From assembly GCA_019359765.1 (NCBI GenBank), contig JAHHGU010000020.1:1-64000 (forward strand): DNA of 64,000 nt. The letters run 5' to 3'. Every line of letters begins with the position of its first letter. Positions within the stretch are counted from its first letter, which is position 1. A model generated the notes under the pieces. That model searched no databases and had not been told where the DNA came from. It was given only the letters and a program-made list of their open reading frames with translations. A program made the translations under genes and the position numbers. Shown one piece after another: positions 9,608 to 18,907 of the stretch. The stretch is from Aphanothece sp. CMT-3BRIN-NPC111 (GTDB lineage Bacteria > Cyanobacteriota > Cyanobacteriia > Cyanobacteriales > JAHHGU01).

Positions 9608-10747
9608 ATGCCAAATCCTGTTGTCGTCATATTCAGTAGCCTCCTGCTTCCTCCATCACAGACATTTATACGAGCTCAAGGGGAAGAGTTGCAGCGGTTC
9701 ACCCCTTGCTATGTAGGATCGCGGTTAGTGAAGGGTTTGTCTTTGCCCCCAGAACGTACTTTGGTTGTTAACGCAGGTGGTATTTTGGGTACTGCTGAAG
9801 AGCTTTTATTTAAGTTCTCAGGACTTGCTCCAAGACTGTATCGGCAAGTACAGCAATTGAACCCTGCTTTGATACACGCTCAATTTGGGTTAAGCGGGGC
9901 TTTAGCTCTCCCTTTGGCACGAACTTTGAAAGTGCCCTTGGTAGTCCACTTCCGAGGTGCTGATGCCACAGTGAAAGATGAGTATGCCCAATATTCTTCT
10001 ATCAACCATTGGATTTACTTTCAGCGTCGTGAAGCACTTAAGCGGGAGGCGAGGCTGTTCATTACTGTTTCCAAATTCATTAAGGAAAAGCTCCTAGAGC
10101 AGGGTTTTCCTGCCGAAAAAATAGTGGCGCACTACCACGGCGTGGATACGGAAACTTTTCAACCCGATCCAGCAGTGCCACGGGAGCCGGTGGTACTTTT
10201 TGTGGGTAGGCTGACGGATAAGAAGGGGTGCGAGTACTTAATTCAGGCGATCGCCCAAGTGCAGGCAACCATGCCAGAAGTGGAGCTAGTGCTGATTGGC
10301 GATGGTCCCCTGAAGCCATCATTAGAAGCACTGGCAAATCAGTCACTGTCCAAACATAGATTTTTGGGCGTTCAGCCACCATCAGTTGTGCGGAGTTGGA
10401 TGAATCGCGCCCGTGTGCTAGCGGCTCCCAGCGTTACTTCGCCCCAAGGAGATGCTGAAGGACTACCCAATGTGGTGCTGGAGGCCCAAGCTATGGGTTT
10501 ACCCGTAGTCAGTACAATTCATGCGGGTATCCCGGAAGCCGTGGTGCATGGTGAAACAGGCTTACTTGCTCCTGAGCGCGATGCTCAGCAGCTGAGCGAG
10601 CATATCTTGCGTTTGCTGCAAGACTTTGAGCTTTGGCAGCGCTTTAGTATCAAAGGGCGATCGCATATGCAAAAACTATTCAACCGACGGCAGCAAACCC
10701 GTGTGCTAGAAGAAATTTATCAATCAATTTTGCAGGGACAGCGCTGA
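9608..10747 (+). CDS. GT4 family glycosyltransferase, colanic-acid type
   Basis: This 379-residue GT-B enzyme has the N-terminal SSLLLPPSQTFIRAQ motif of the WcaL/AmsK branch, a middle VHFRGADATV segment, the hinge VAHYHGVDTETFQPD, and the donor site GLPNVVLEAQAMGLPVVST with E-x7-E-like spacing. VLFVGRLTDKKG opens the C-terminal Rossmann half. It probably transfers a sugar, often galactose in relatives, to a growing lipid-linked oligosaccharide. Its GC content is higher than that of the AT-rich genes just upstream. The next glycosyltransferase starts about 43 bp downstream, so the two are likely cotranscribed. Confidence 0.92.
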   Translation: MPNPVVVIFSSLLLPPSQTFIRAQGEELQRFTPCYVGSRLVKGLSLPPERTLVVNAGGILGTAEELLFKFSGLAPRLYRQVQQLNPALIHAQFGLSGALALPLARTLKVPLVVHFRGADATVKDEYAQYSSINHWIYFQRREALKREARLFITVSKFIKEKLLEQGFPAEKIVAHYHGVDTETFQPDPAVPREPVVLFVGRLTDKKGCEYLIQAIAQVQATMPEVELVLIGDGPLKPSLEALANQSLSKHRFLGVQPPSVVRSWMNRARVLAAPSVTSPQGDAEGLPNVVLEAQAMGLPVVSTIHAGIPEAVVHGETGLLAPERDAQQLSEHILRLLQDFELWQRFSIKGRSHMQKLFNRRQQTRVLEEIYQSILQGQR

Positions 10748-10790
10748 GAGGCTCTTGCTTGCAGCAAACTTTACAGGTCGGCAGCATCGG

Positions 10791-11954
10791 ATGCGTATAC
10801 TTAGTGTTCATAACTACTATCAAATTAGAGGCGGGGAGGACGAGTCCTGTGAGGCAGAGAAACAGCTTTTACAGGAAAGGGGCCACCAGGTAGAAGTGTA
10901 TGAGAAAAACAACGATAGTCTAGCCGCCTTGAGTTCAGCGCGTCTGGCCTTTAACACCATCTGGTCGGCGGAATCCTATGCAAATTTGAGACAGCGGTTC
11001 AGGAAGCTACCCCATGATGTAGTTCATGTACAGAATTTTTTTCCTCTAATTTCTCCCTCGGTTTACTATGCAGCCAAGGCTGAAGGGGTGCCTGTAGTCC
11101 AGACGCTGCGGAACTACCGCCTTCTTTGTCCCAATGCTTTGTTTTTTCGCGATGGAGGGGTTTGTGAAGACTGCTTAGGTCAGCCCATACCTTGGCCGGG
11201 GGTAGTTCACAACTGCTACCGACAGAGCCGGGTAGCGAGCGCTGGGGTAGCAACTATGCTTACCGTACACCGAACCCTGAGGACTTGGAGCCAGATGGTA
11301 GATGTCTACATTGCCCTCACCGAGTTTGCTCGCCAGAAGTTTATCCAAGGGGGTATACCAGCAGAGAAGATTGTGGTCAAGCCTAACTTTATTCACCCAG
11401 ATCCTGGTTCAGGAACAGGAGGCGGCGGCTATGCTCTTTATGTAGGAAGGCTCTCTGTCGAGAAAGGAATAGATACACTGCTGGCAGCTTGGGAGCGCTT
11501 GCAGGGAAAGATACCCCTAAAAATTGTGGGAGAAGGCCCCCTAGCAAACCAGGTGGTCGAGGCAACGGCGCGATCGCCCCAGATAGAGTGGCTAGGACGC
11601 CGACCGATGGCAGAGGTTTATGACTTGATAGGGGAAGCAAAGGTGTTAGTCTTCCCTTCTAAGTGGTATGAAACTTTTGGTCGCGTGGCTGTTGAGGCTT
11701 TTGCTAAGGGAACTCCGGTGATTGCCGCTAATATTGGGGCGATCGCAGAGCTGATTGAAAACGATCGCACCGGGATTCACTTTCAACCTGGAGATCCCGA
11801 TGATTTGGCAGCTAAAGTGGAATGGGTCTTGTCCCATCCAGACGCTCTAGCTCAGATGCGCCGCGAAGTCCGAGCCGAATTTGAAGCAAGGTATACTGCT
11901 GATGAGAACTACCGCAGGCTAATGGAGATTTACGCTCTTGTGCGTCGCGTCTAG
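10791..11954 (+). CDS. GT4 family glycosyltransferase
   Basis: The open frame reaches back to a TTG at 10755, but the family start is at the ATG at 10791 (MRILSVHNYYQIRGGED), giving 387 residues. The GGED loop marks a GT4 branch common in cyanobacterial and proteobacterial capsule loci. Other motifs are VVQTLRNYRLLCPNALFFRDG, a Cys pair (CEDCLG), the hinge VVKPNFIHPDPG, and the donor site KWYETFGRVAVEAFAKGTPVI with both conserved glutamates. The product acts at the cytoplasmic membrane face on a lipid-linked acceptor. It belongs with the preceding GT4 and the following polymerase-like gene in one assembly pathway. Confidence 0.92.
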   Translation: MRILSVHNYYQIRGGEDESCEAEKQLLQERGHQVEVYEKNNDSLAALSSARLAFNTIWSAESYANLRQRFRKLPHDVVHVQNFFPLISPSVYYAAKAEGVPVVQTLRNYRLLCPNALFFRDGGVCEDCLGQPIPWPGVVHNCYRQSRVASAGVATMLTVHRTLRTWSQMVDVYIALTEFARQKFIQGGIPAEKIVVKPNFIHPDPGSGTGGGGYALYVGRLSVEKGIDTLLAAWERLQGKIPLKIVGEGPLANQVVEATARSPQIEWLGRRPMAEVYDLIGEAKVLVFPSKWYETFGRVAVEAFAKGTPVIAANIGAIAELIENDRTGIHFQPGDPDDLAAKVEWVLSHPDALAQMRREVRAEFEARYTADENYRRLMEIYALVRRV

Positions 11955-12094
11955 TTGGCAAACTGCTCTGGTGCCAAAGCTTGCAAAGAGCAAATCATCG
12001 CTGGAAAGCTGATCATATAGAGTAGCAATTAGGTTAGAGAACCGTAGTTAACCTGGGTAAAAGGACAGCAATGTACCAGGGTAGAGGTAGATGA

Positions 12095-13411
12095 ATGAGT
12101 GCAGAAGCAACACTCCCAAGAAGCCGCAAAGGTTACATCACTAGTTCCAATCTGGTGCTATTAGCCTTTGCCACTGCTTTTTTTCCCCGTGTTCTTGCTG
12201 GATTGGGAGCGCCATCAACAATTAATTTTTTGCACTTTGCTACAATTCCCTTTGTTTGCGGCTTTGTCCTCTCCAAAGTCCGGTTCAAAGACCCTAACCA
12301 GCTCTCCATCACTACAGGAATTTTGTTTAATCTCGCTGCGCTGCTAACGGTTATGACCGCTAGTGCCCTTCTCAATAGCGCTGGATTGATTAATGTCATC
12401 CTAGATTTTATGCTCTTGGGTGAGCCTTTTATCTTGCTGCTGGCAATTGTATGTATCCCGATGTCCCCAGCCAGCTTAGAACAGTTTCGCACCCAGTGGA
12501 TGCGGTTTGCTCTCGCTAACCTTTTATTTGCTCTTTGCCAATCATTAATTCTGCGCCTGGACAGCCAAAACGCTGACTTAATCAAGGGAGTTTTCGTCGG
12601 TCAAGGTTCTGGTCACGTCGTAGGCGCTTCGGTCTCAATGACCTTTGCTGTATATTATTTCGCTACAGCTAAAAATCGCCCTACTTGGATACGTGCATCT
12701 ATCGTCATGGCTGTTTTTGTACATATCATCAAGGCTGATGCCAAGCAATTGCTAGCCGTATTTCTGGGAGCTTTGTTAATTTCTATATTGCTCAAAGCGA
12801 AAGATATTGGAAAGCTGATCCAGTACTTAGTTATTGCATGCCTGTTTGTGGGTTTGATAGTTTTGCTCGCAAACACTGTATTTCGTGCCTTGCTGATTTG
12901 GGCCGATCTTGATATCCAAAGACAGGGTATTGAACTCAAACTAGTAGGATTTTCTATACTCCCCACATATTATCATTCACCTTTAAATTGGTTGCTTGGC
13001 CTTGGACCTGGTCATACAATTGGACGGTTGGGAGGGTGGATGATTTGGGAATATCTAGATTTGTTAAACCCATTGGGCGTTACTACATCTCGCGCTAGCG
13101 TGGCTGTTTGGACCGCAACCAGAGAGAGCTGGCTTGGCGACAGATCTAGCTGGTTCTCTCCACTATTCGGCTGGGCAGGTATATGGGGAGATTTAGGATT
13201 TTTAGGGTTAGGGGTATATCTATCTTTCTGGTTGTTAGTATGGCGACGGCTCTGTCCAGATGAACTTTCCCAATACTTTGTGCTTACTGTAGTTGTTTTT
13301 GGCACAATTCTTTCTCAAATAGAAGAGCCAGGGTATATGCTTTTCATGACGGGCATCATTGGTCTTCGTTGGCAAGAACATAGAAATAAGATAACTCTAA
13401 AGAGTTCATAA
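12095..13411 (+). CDS. Polytopic membrane protein, O-antigen polymerase/ligase-like (Wzy-type)
   Basis: This 438-residue protein has about eleven to twelve hydrophobic segments. A longer hydrophilic loop around residues 290-370 contains LLGLGPGHTIGRLGG and a Trp- and Ser-rich stretch, as expected of the large periplasmic loop in Wzy polymerases and WaaL ligases. Sequence identity between such proteins is low, so the assignment rests on topology, the loop and position at the end of the polysaccharide arm. It would join repeat units on the periplasmic side. It starts 140 bp after the GT4 stop and could have its own promoter. Confidence 0.7.
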   Translation: MSAEATLPRSRKGYITSSNLVLLAFATAFFPRVLAGLGAPSTINFLHFATIPFVCGFVLSKVRFKDPNQLSITTGILFNLAALLTVMTASALLNSAGLINVILDFMLLGEPFILLLAIVCIPMSPASLEQFRTQWMRFALANLLFALCQSLILRLDSQNADLIKGVFVGQGSGHVVGASVSMTFAVYYFATAKNRPTWIRASIVMAVFVHIIKADAKQLLAVFLGALLISILLKAKDIGKLIQYLVIACLFVGLIVLLANTVFRALLIWADLDIQRQGIELKLVGFSILPTYYHSPLNWLLGLGPGHTIGRLGGWMIWEYLDLLNPLGVTTSRASVAVWTATRESWLGDRSSWFSPLFGWAGIWGDLGFLGLGVYLSFWLLVWRRLCPDELSQYFVLTVVVFGTILSQIEEPGYMLFMTGIIGLRWQEHRNKITLKSS

Positions 13412-13829
13412 ATATGCTTATTAGGCAAGCGATTTATTTTGTGTAAAAAATAGTTTAATTGTTTCTAGTATAGTAGAGCGTTAGCTTTCATAATTTACGC
13501 AGGAAACAACTGATCAAACATCAACAAACGTAAGCTTATACCCAATACTGATTATATTAGGCTACTCACTAAATTAACAAAATACTTTATGTAATTGCTT
13601 GTGGCTTTCAATAAAAAGGGTGCAACCAAAGCGGATTTGTATTGTATTATTTCTTGTTTGCACATCTATAAAGACTCTTTCTGCGCCTGCTAAAACTTTT
13701 GCTCTTGTTGTGAGCAGTGTCACAGTATATACACGTAATAGATCACTTTTGTACAAGTGGTGAAATCACTGAAGACAAAGAATATTTAAACAAATATTCT
13801 TTATAGATAAGATTTTTCTGTGAGGCGTT
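13412..13829. other. AT-rich intergenic spacer
   Basis: This 418-bp stretch between the polymerase-like gene and the DUF1996 gene is AT-rich. A 60-codon minus-strand frame (13574-13756) has no homology I recognise and is not called. The spacer probably holds the promoter of the DUF1996 gene, whose ATG is preceded by the run TGTGAGG. Confidence 0.4.
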
Positions 13830-14726
13830 ATGCGTAAGTTATCCGGTCTGCCTTTAGTGTTTATTTGGGCTGCTGTTCTGGCCTCTAGTTTTAAGATGGC
13901 ACAGGCAGTTACGGTGACTCCGCCACAACCGCCTCCACCACTCGACGCTTTTGGTGCTAACGCAGGGGGTTATCTACCTAATTTTGTTGTTGCCTGTCCT
14001 ATCAGCCATCGCGATGCTCTCGATCCTATAGTTTCTTTTGGCGTTAAACCAACCGCGCATTTGCACGATTTCTTCGGTAATACATCTCTTAATGAGTTCT
14101 CTACTGTGGCCAGCCTACAGGCAGCGACCACTACCTGCCATCGTAGCGCTGACCGCAGCGGTTATTGGCTTCCTACCCTTTACCAGAACGGAGTTGAGGT
14201 CACGCCCATTCGTTTGGACGTGTACTACCAGAGTGCGCGTAGCAGTGTGAGCAACAATCTTCAGACCTTGCCACCAGGGTTAAAGATGATCGCTGGGGAA
14301 GCTCACTCGACTACGCCTCAAGATACTTCTATCGTCGGGTGGGCCTGTGGTCCACAGGGCCAACGTTCCGCTGATGTGCCCACCGGATGCTATACGGGTC
14401 AGAACGCCACTAAGCCGAAGTACTCGTATTATCAATTTTTCTTTCCTAACTGTTGGAATGGCGTCAACCTTGACAGTGCCGATCACCAGCGCCACATGGC
14501 ATATGGCAAAGATAATGTCTGCCCTGCTACTCACCCGATATTAGTACCTACGGTGCGTTTCGTACTCATCTACCCCTTCCTTGGTGAAGGCGGTCCTGGC
14601 GTTACATTTAGCAGTCATGGAAAATATTCTGCACATGCCGACTTCATGAATGGCTGGGATCAGTCCGCTCTAAAAACGCTCATTAACAGATGTATTCTTA
14701 GCGGTGCGCGCTGCGGAGTTAATTAA
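13830..14726 (+). CDS. Secreted DUF1996 domain protein
   Basis: The 298-residue product begins with a signal peptide (about residues 1-26, ending SFKMAQA). A proline-rich spacer follows, then a DUF1996 domain with its signature HLHDFFGN (77-84), the Cys-bearing segments TTCHRSADRSGYWLPTLY and FPNCWNGVNLDSADHQRHM, and the C-terminal HADFMNGWD. These conserved His, Asp and Cys residues define the family, which is common in fungi and actinobacteria and sparse in cyanobacteria. No activity is established for it. It sits after an exopolysaccharide locus, so binding to or processing of extracellular polymer is possible, but that is inference. Confidence 0.85.
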   Translation: MRKLSGLPLVFIWAAVLASSFKMAQAVTVTPPQPPPPLDAFGANAGGYLPNFVVACPISHRDALDPIVSFGVKPTAHLHDFFGNTSLNEFSTVASLQAATTTCHRSADRSGYWLPTLYQNGVEVTPIRLDVYYQSARSSVSNNLQTLPPGLKMIAGEAHSTTPQDTSIVGWACGPQGQRSADVPTGCYTGQNATKPKYSYYQFFFPNCWNGVNLDSADHQRHMAYGKDNVCPATHPILVPTVRFVLIYPFLGEGGPGVTFSSHGKYSAHADFMNGWDQSALKTLINRCILSGARCGVN

Positions 14727-15226
14727 TACGTAAGGGTTTAGGCCGGGAGGAATAAGCGATCGCTGCTGGCTGTTCAAGTTGGGGCTTGCCATTATCTATG
14801 CTGAAAATAGCAATAGTAGAGCGAGCAATTCTCCCCTTTGGAAGGGTGCTAGGTTCTAAACTAACTTGGCAATCCAGCTGCTGAATCTAACAGCGGAATG
14901 CTGCTCTCAACAACATTCCGCATCTTTGAGTGTTCTAGGAGTTGCTACTGTTCCCTAACTCTTGGCTACAAACCTCCCCCTTCTCAGAAAGCCTCAGTAT
15001 TAATGCTGAGGGGCAGAACCGCGATCGCTTTGAGGCTGGGTAGACCGCAACTGCTGGAGAGCAAACAATTCCTCAATGAATTAATCCAGTAAGAGTGAGC
15101 GAGCGCAAAGCGCGTTTTTCAAAAGCCAGTTTGAGGCTAGTAAAAGCAAAGAAAAGGGCGATCACCTAGTGTGAAAAATTTTCACACCTATATTTCAGGC
15201 GATCGCCAATGGTTATAAAGATTTGC
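14727..15226. other. Intergenic region with hairpins, no convincing gene
   Basis: This region lies between the DUF1996 gene and the end of the minus-strand ddl. A 64-codon plus-strand frame (14898-15092) overlaps the hairpin CCTCAG/CTGAGG (14992-15010) and is followed by a small GCGC stem and a T run (15103-15119). I do not call it a gene because its composition is not protein-like. The 15169-15187 hairpin next to the ddl end is listed separately. Confidence 0.4.
15158..15205 (-). terminator. Hairpin after ddl
   Basis: A 9-bp perfect stem (GTGTGAAAA with TTTTCACAC, 15169-15187) with a one-base centre sits about 40 bp past the ddl stop. It is nested inside outer GGCGATC/GATCGCC arms derived from HIP1-like sites. 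The A/T halves give a T-rich 3' side on either strand, so it could end ddl transcription. A regulator site is the alternative. Confidence 0.45.
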
Positions 15227-16321
15227 CTAAACAGGGAGGGCTTCGGCAGTTATCGTATTACCCCGTTCTATTGCCAGCTGAATTAGTTGATCAACCAATG
15301 CCGGGAAAGAAATACCCGTTGCCGCCCACAACTGAGGATACATACTTGTGGCCGTGAAACCTGGGAGGGTATTGATTTCGTTAATCAACACTTCACCCGT
15401 CGTTTCTACATAGAAAAAGTCTACCCGTGCCAAACCAGCGGCATCAACGGCAGCAAACGCTTGGAGAGCCATATCTTGGATCTTATCGGCGATCGCATCT
15501 GGTACCAGTGCTGGAATTGATAAATCGGCTAAACCAGCAGTGTATTTAGTCTCATAGTCATAGAAATCACTTTTATAAGTAATTTCACCAACCACAGATG
15601 CCTTGGCTTGGTCATTGCCCAAAACGGCACACTCTAATTCTCGCGCCACTACACCTGCTTCCACAATCAGACGTCGGTCATAGCTGGCGGCATTATCTAG
15701 GGCTGTTTCCAAAGTCGTGCGCGATCGCACCTTGGCAATCCCTACCGACGACCCTAAATTAGCTGGTTTCACAAAACAGGGATAGCCAAGAGTAGCTTCA
15801 ATCTGGTCGCACAATTTTGGGAACACACAGGAGTTAGACCAAATTTGCGACCTATTCACCGCCATATATTTCACCTGGGGTAACCCAGCTTGGGCAAAAG
15901 CCATTTTCATGGCAATCTTATCCATGCCCATAGCGGAACCGAGGACGCCGGTGCCCACAAAAGGAACCTGCATTAATTTCAGCAACCCCTGAACTGTGCC
16001 ATCTTCTCCATTAGGACCGTGGAGGATGGGAAACCAGACATCCACTTCACCTGCAAGAGCAGGAAATTGCCACAGACGGGGGTGTGGACTGTTGGGTTTT
16101 GGGTTTTGGGTTTGTAAAGGGACACCCGATTCTAAAATTTGTTGGGCAATCTCGACCGCTTGCCAGATTCCATCTTTTTGAATGTAAAAAGGTAGCAGTT
16201 CGTACTTGTCAGCATTTTGATCTGAAGTTAGGGCTTTGGCGATCGCCCGTGCTGAACTAATCGAAACTTCATGCTCGCCTGAACAACCGCCAAACAGCAA
16301 CCCGACCCGCAGTTTTGTCAT
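15227..16321 (-). CDS. ddl: D-alanine--D-alanine ligase
   Basis: This 364-residue ATP-grasp enzyme makes the D-Ala-D-Ala dipeptide for peptidoglycan in the cytoplasm. Visible motifs are the N-terminal [17 protein letters not shown], the [12 protein letters not shown] substrate loop, [17 protein letters not shown], the ATP-binding [15 protein letters not shown], the RELECAVLG segment, and the magnesium site [20 protein letters not shown] with its Glu and Asn ligands. All are intact and the length is normal. A heptamer repeat GGGTTTT (three copies, plus-strand 16094-16114) encodes the linker [12 protein letters not shown] between the N-terminal and central domains. The gene is likely transcribed alone or after DUF1822, whose stop lies about 95 bp upstream. 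Confidence 0.97.
   Translation of the reverse strand: MTKLRVGLLFGGCSGEHEVSISSARAIAKALTSDQNADKYELLPFYIQKDGIWQAVEIAQQILESGVPLQTQNPKPNSPHPRLWQFPALAGEVDVWFPILHGPNGEDGTVQGLLKLMQVPFVGTGVLGSAMGMDKIAMKMAFAQAGLPQVKYMAVNRSQIWSNSCVFPKLCDQIEATLGYPCFVKPANLGSSVGIAKVRSRTTLETALDNAASYDRRLIVEAGVVARELECAVLGNDQAKASVVGEITYKSDFYDYETKYTAGLADLSIPALVPDAIADKIQDMALQAFAAVDAAGLARVDFFYVETTGEVLINEINTLPGFTATSMYPQLWAATGISFPALVDQLIQLAIERGNTITAEALPV
16094..16114. repeat. Heptamer STRR inside ddl
   Basis: Three tandem copies of GGGTTTT (last base variant) occur inside the ddl reading frame. They encode a Pro/Asn/Gln-rich surface linker, and the frame stays open. Confidence 0.7.
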
Positions 16322-16415
16322 TACTCATACCTCACCGCACTCCTCAACGCAGATAGCCTAGCACAACCTGCCAAAGTTGCTCTCTATGCCACCTTTTCCA
16401 AACTGAGCCTTCTGG

Positions 16416-17213
16416 TCAGCGATCGCCCCAGATCTGTTTCAGCTTCAAGAGCAAATTCTCAGCAAGTTGCTGGAGTGAGTCTTCCGCTTGTTCCGTTGTT
16501 AGTCTCTCCTCTCGACTTGATGCCAAGATATCCCGACTCTTAAGCACAACTTCTCCCTCGGTTCCGGAGTCGACCAAAAAATCCTTCACGGCAAAGAGCT
16601 GCTTATTTTCTGATACATTGCGCCAAATCCAGTCCAATTGTGCGGCGCAGTCTGCTATTGACCGTGTTTCCAGTAATTCGCGCACCGCATATGCCACCTC
16701 GTCATCACTTTCAAGAAATTCAATCTCCTCTCTAATTAAGCTCAAGTGGTCAATTAAGTCCTCAATGGGCAGAAGTTCGTCAGTTTCTACTTCGTCTGGC
16801 GGATCGCTGGGGTCAAAGGTAGGGACAAAACCTAGCAAGTCCACCTCGTTCAAGGTTTCCTTAAACTGTACTGCTAGATAGCCAATGCGGTCTTCCAGTA
16901 CCTCTGCGGGCAGGGTAAAGCTTGTCTCTCCTGGCAGTACCGGGCGACATTCCAGCTTGCCCACACTAGGAATTACTAGATCCGCGACATCAAATAATGG
17001 TCTAACTCCAGGATGCCAGCTATCGCCGTCATCTAGGTCAGTGTCAATTTGCAGCCACTTCAAATAAGTATGGACAGCATAAACTGCCAGTGTATTGAGA
17101 TACACTCGTTTACCTTTGTGGGGCGTGGCTTGTTCTGCGGCAAATGCTCTTGCCCAATAGTGAGCTTCTTTTCTAAGGGGAACGGTAACTGATTGTGTTT
17201 GTGTGCTGTTCAT
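16416..17213 (-). CDS. DUF1822 family protein
   Basis: This 265-residue protein starts VTVPLRKEAHYWARAFAAEQ and continues with KGKRVYLNTLAVYAVHTYLKWLQ, the diagnostic opening of cyanobacterial DUF1822. The rest is acidic, with no membrane span and no catalytic motif I recognise. Its ATG overlaps the TGA of the upstream sigma-like gene by four bases (ATGA, 17210-17213), so translation is coupled. In cyanobacteria DUF1822 genes are often found next to a sigma-like gene and CHAT proteins, as here. The molecular role is unknown. A partner or effector of the sigma-like protein is a reasonable guess. Confidence 0.85.
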   Translation of the reverse strand: MNSTQTQSVTVPLRKEAHYWARAFAAEQATPHKGKRVYLNTLAVYAVHTYLKWLQIDTDLDDGDSWHPGVRPLFDVADLVIPSVGKLECRPVLPGETSFTLPAEVLEDRIGYLAVQFKETLNEVDLLGFVPTFDPSDPPDEVETDELLPIEDLIDHLSLIREEIEFLESDDEVAYAVRELLETRSIADCAAQLDWIWRNVSENKQLFAVKDFLVDSGTEGEVVLKSRDILASSREERLTTEQAEDSLQQLAENLLLKLKQIWGDR

Positions 17214-18241
17214 GGCTCTCCTGGAAGTTGATATCCTTGTTCAAGAGCAATTTTGCCTAATAGGGGCAAACATTTCTTTTCCCAATGACGCTGAATTTTT
17301 TCAGCCGCTATGTTGATTTCTTGGGCAATCTGCTCAAAGGAAGCAGGCGGGTTTTGAAAAATAGGGAGTAGTCGTTGTGCCAAAAATTGAGCATTACAGG
17401 CGGGTTGATTTCTCGGATGACAGTTGCGAAGTTTTTCGTTTGGGTCTTGTTCAATAAACTGCCTCAGTTGCTCAGGCTGGTATCCCAATTCAATACCTAT
17501 GCCTGCTATTACAGGCATAAAATTTCTTGTAAAGTCGGCGTAGAACTTTTGGTAGGGAATGCCAAACTCTCTGGCAACTTCAGCCTTGTCATCTGGCGGC
17601 TCTTTGAGGCAGAATCGTTGCGCCAGAAGTTGGTAGTTACAGTTAGGATAGCCTCTGGGAGAACGTCTTCGCAGCTTCTCTTGTGGGTCTAAATTGATGT
17701 AATTTGCCAACTTCAGACTGGTGTATCGCTCTTGTTCTTTCAGTTTTTCCTGGTCTTGTTTGATGAGGTCGTCTAATCCCTCGAACGTCGGATATGCTAA
17801 ATAATCCTCAAAAGTTTCATCGCTCTCTTGACTGAGTAAAGTATTAAGTGAATAAGGAGGCTTTTTAGCTTGTTCCTTGAATTCCTGTTTAGCAGTTTTT
17901 TGCCGACGTTTACTTCCAGTGCTGGTGGGATAAATGCCTAATACTTCATACCTCAAGCGCATCTTTTCATTAATCCAAGCTTCCAAGCTCACTTTTATAG
18001 ATTCATTTTGAGGTTGGAAGTCTTGGCAAATTTTATCCGCTACCTTTTCCATCACCTTATTGAAGACTTCCTGATAATCTTCAGCGTATTGGGGATTATT
18101 ATTCCGTTTAAGTCTAGGCAATGAAGCAATTGCAGGAATGAGACGGCTCAAGGCGCTGTTCCACTGGGGACTTCCCTTTTCTGACTGACAAAGACACTTT
18201 ATCTGCTCTCGAAACCATTTATCATCTCGTTGCTCGTCCAT
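17210..18241 (-). CDS. Sigma-70-like cyanobacterial protein with duplicated C-terminal domain
   Basis: This 343-residue soluble protein has an N-terminal part (residues 1-110) with YAEDYQEVFNKVMEKV and SLEAWINEKMRLRYEVL, which resembles sigma region 2 in the cyanobacterial sigma-like proteins paired with DUF1822. The C-terminal half holds two copies of an about 85-residue unit. Each starts DPxEKLR, passes through PRxxPxCNxQxLAQR, and ends with a helix-turn-helix-like stretch and LGKIALEQGYQ or IAGIGIELGYQ. This may be a doubled region-4-like DNA-binding domain. DNA or RNA polymerase binding is inference. It overlaps DUF1822 by 4 bp and starts just after a terminator that isolates it from the upstream four-gene operon. 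Confidence 0.7.
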   Translation of the reverse strand: MDEQRDDKWFREQIKCLCQSEKGSPQWNSALSRLIPAIASLPRLKRNNNPQYAEDYQEVFNKVMEKVADKICQDFQPQNESIKVSLEAWINEKMRLRYEVLGIYPTSTGSKRRQKTAKQEFKEQAKKPPYSLNTLLSQESDETFEDYLAYPTFEGLDDLIKQDQEKLKEQERYTSLKLANYINLDPQEKLRRRSPRGYPNCNYQLLAQRFCLKEPPDDKAEVAREFGIPYQKFYADFTRNFMPVIAGIGIELGYQPEQLRQFIEQDPNEKLRNCHPRNQPACNAQFLAQRLLPIFQNPPASFEQIAQEINIAAEKIQRHWEKKCLPLLGKIALEQGYQLPGEP

Positions 18242-18255
18242 AGTAGTAGCAACTC

Positions 18256-18296
18256 AGAAAAAGAGGATGCTTCTAGTATCGGCTAAGAAGCATCCT
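18256..18296 (-). terminator. Rho-independent terminator of the four-gene operon
   Basis: Arms AGGATGCTTCT (18264-18274) and AGAAGCATCCT (18286-18296) form a perfect 11-bp stem. Read on the minus strand, it is followed by CTTTTTCTG. It lies after the stop at 18374 and ends 15 bp before the start of the sigma-like gene. Confidence 0.85.
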
Positions 18297-18373
18297 TTCG
18301 AAAAATTGAGGTTGTTTCTGTGTCAGAATCTGGAGACGCTGCTAGCCTTGCTATAACAACCGCCTCTTTGAAG

Positions 18374-18907
18374 TTAGGCTGCACCGCCTAGGTTGCCGCC
18401 CTTGTTTTCTTGCTGCCAGCGGTGGTAAGCTTCCTGATACCTGGAAGTTGCCTGGGTGATTCGCTCCTCACATTGCCGCATCAAGGTGTTGTACCTGGCA
18501 AGGATCAGTTTCACCTCGCGATCGCACACTTCCTCTCTTTTAACGATTTCCTGCTCAATCCATTGTTTCTTTCGGGCTTCTACCTCGTGTTCTCGCCCGA
18601 CTTCGCTTACAGGTGGATCGGTGTTTTGTATTTTATTGACTTCCCGCTCGTGTTGAAATAGACGCTGATGCACTTTCCACTCACACTCTTGTTTGAGTTC
18701 GTGGTTGCGATTTTGGAAATACTGGATTTCCGCATCGTCTTTTACCATGCTTGGAGTTTTGAGGCGATTGGTAGGGTCGTTTTCAGCTAACCATGCCAGA
18801 TGATGGTCAATCATCTGTTCTTTGTATTCTCGTTCATCGGGAATTAGCTGGATAGAAAAGAGTGCTTCAGGATTGAATTCAACGTAGTCTTGATTTATTT
18901 GAGTCAT
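18374..18907 (-). CDS. Hypothetical coiled-coil protein
   Basis: The product has 177 residues, is highly charged and helical with no membrane span, and is rich in Glu, Gln, Lys and Arg. The middle and end (EVEARKKQWIEQEIVKREEV to ITQATSRYQEAYHRWQQE) look like a long coiled coil. The tail is Gly/Ala-rich. I recognise no family. Its start lies inside the end of the preceding gene (29-bp overlap at 18879-18907), so the two are translationally linked. It is the last gene of a four-gene operon that ends at a clear terminator. A structural or adaptor role for the neighbouring small membrane proteins is a guess. Confidence 0.7.
   Translation of the reverse strand: MTQINQDYVEFNPEALFSIQLIPDEREYKEQMIDHHLAWLAENDPTNRLKTPSMVKDDAEIQYFQNRNHELKQECEWKVHQRLFQHEREVNKIQNTDPPVSEVGREHEVEARKKQWIEQEIVKREEVCDREVKLILARYNTLMRQCEERITQATSRYQEAYHRWQQENKGGNLGGAA

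Noticed and set aside
13574..13756. 60-codon minus-strand frame
   Set aside because: No family or ribosome site in an AT-rich spacer.
14898..15092. 64-codon plus-strand frame
   Set aside because: It spans a hairpin and lacks protein-like composition.
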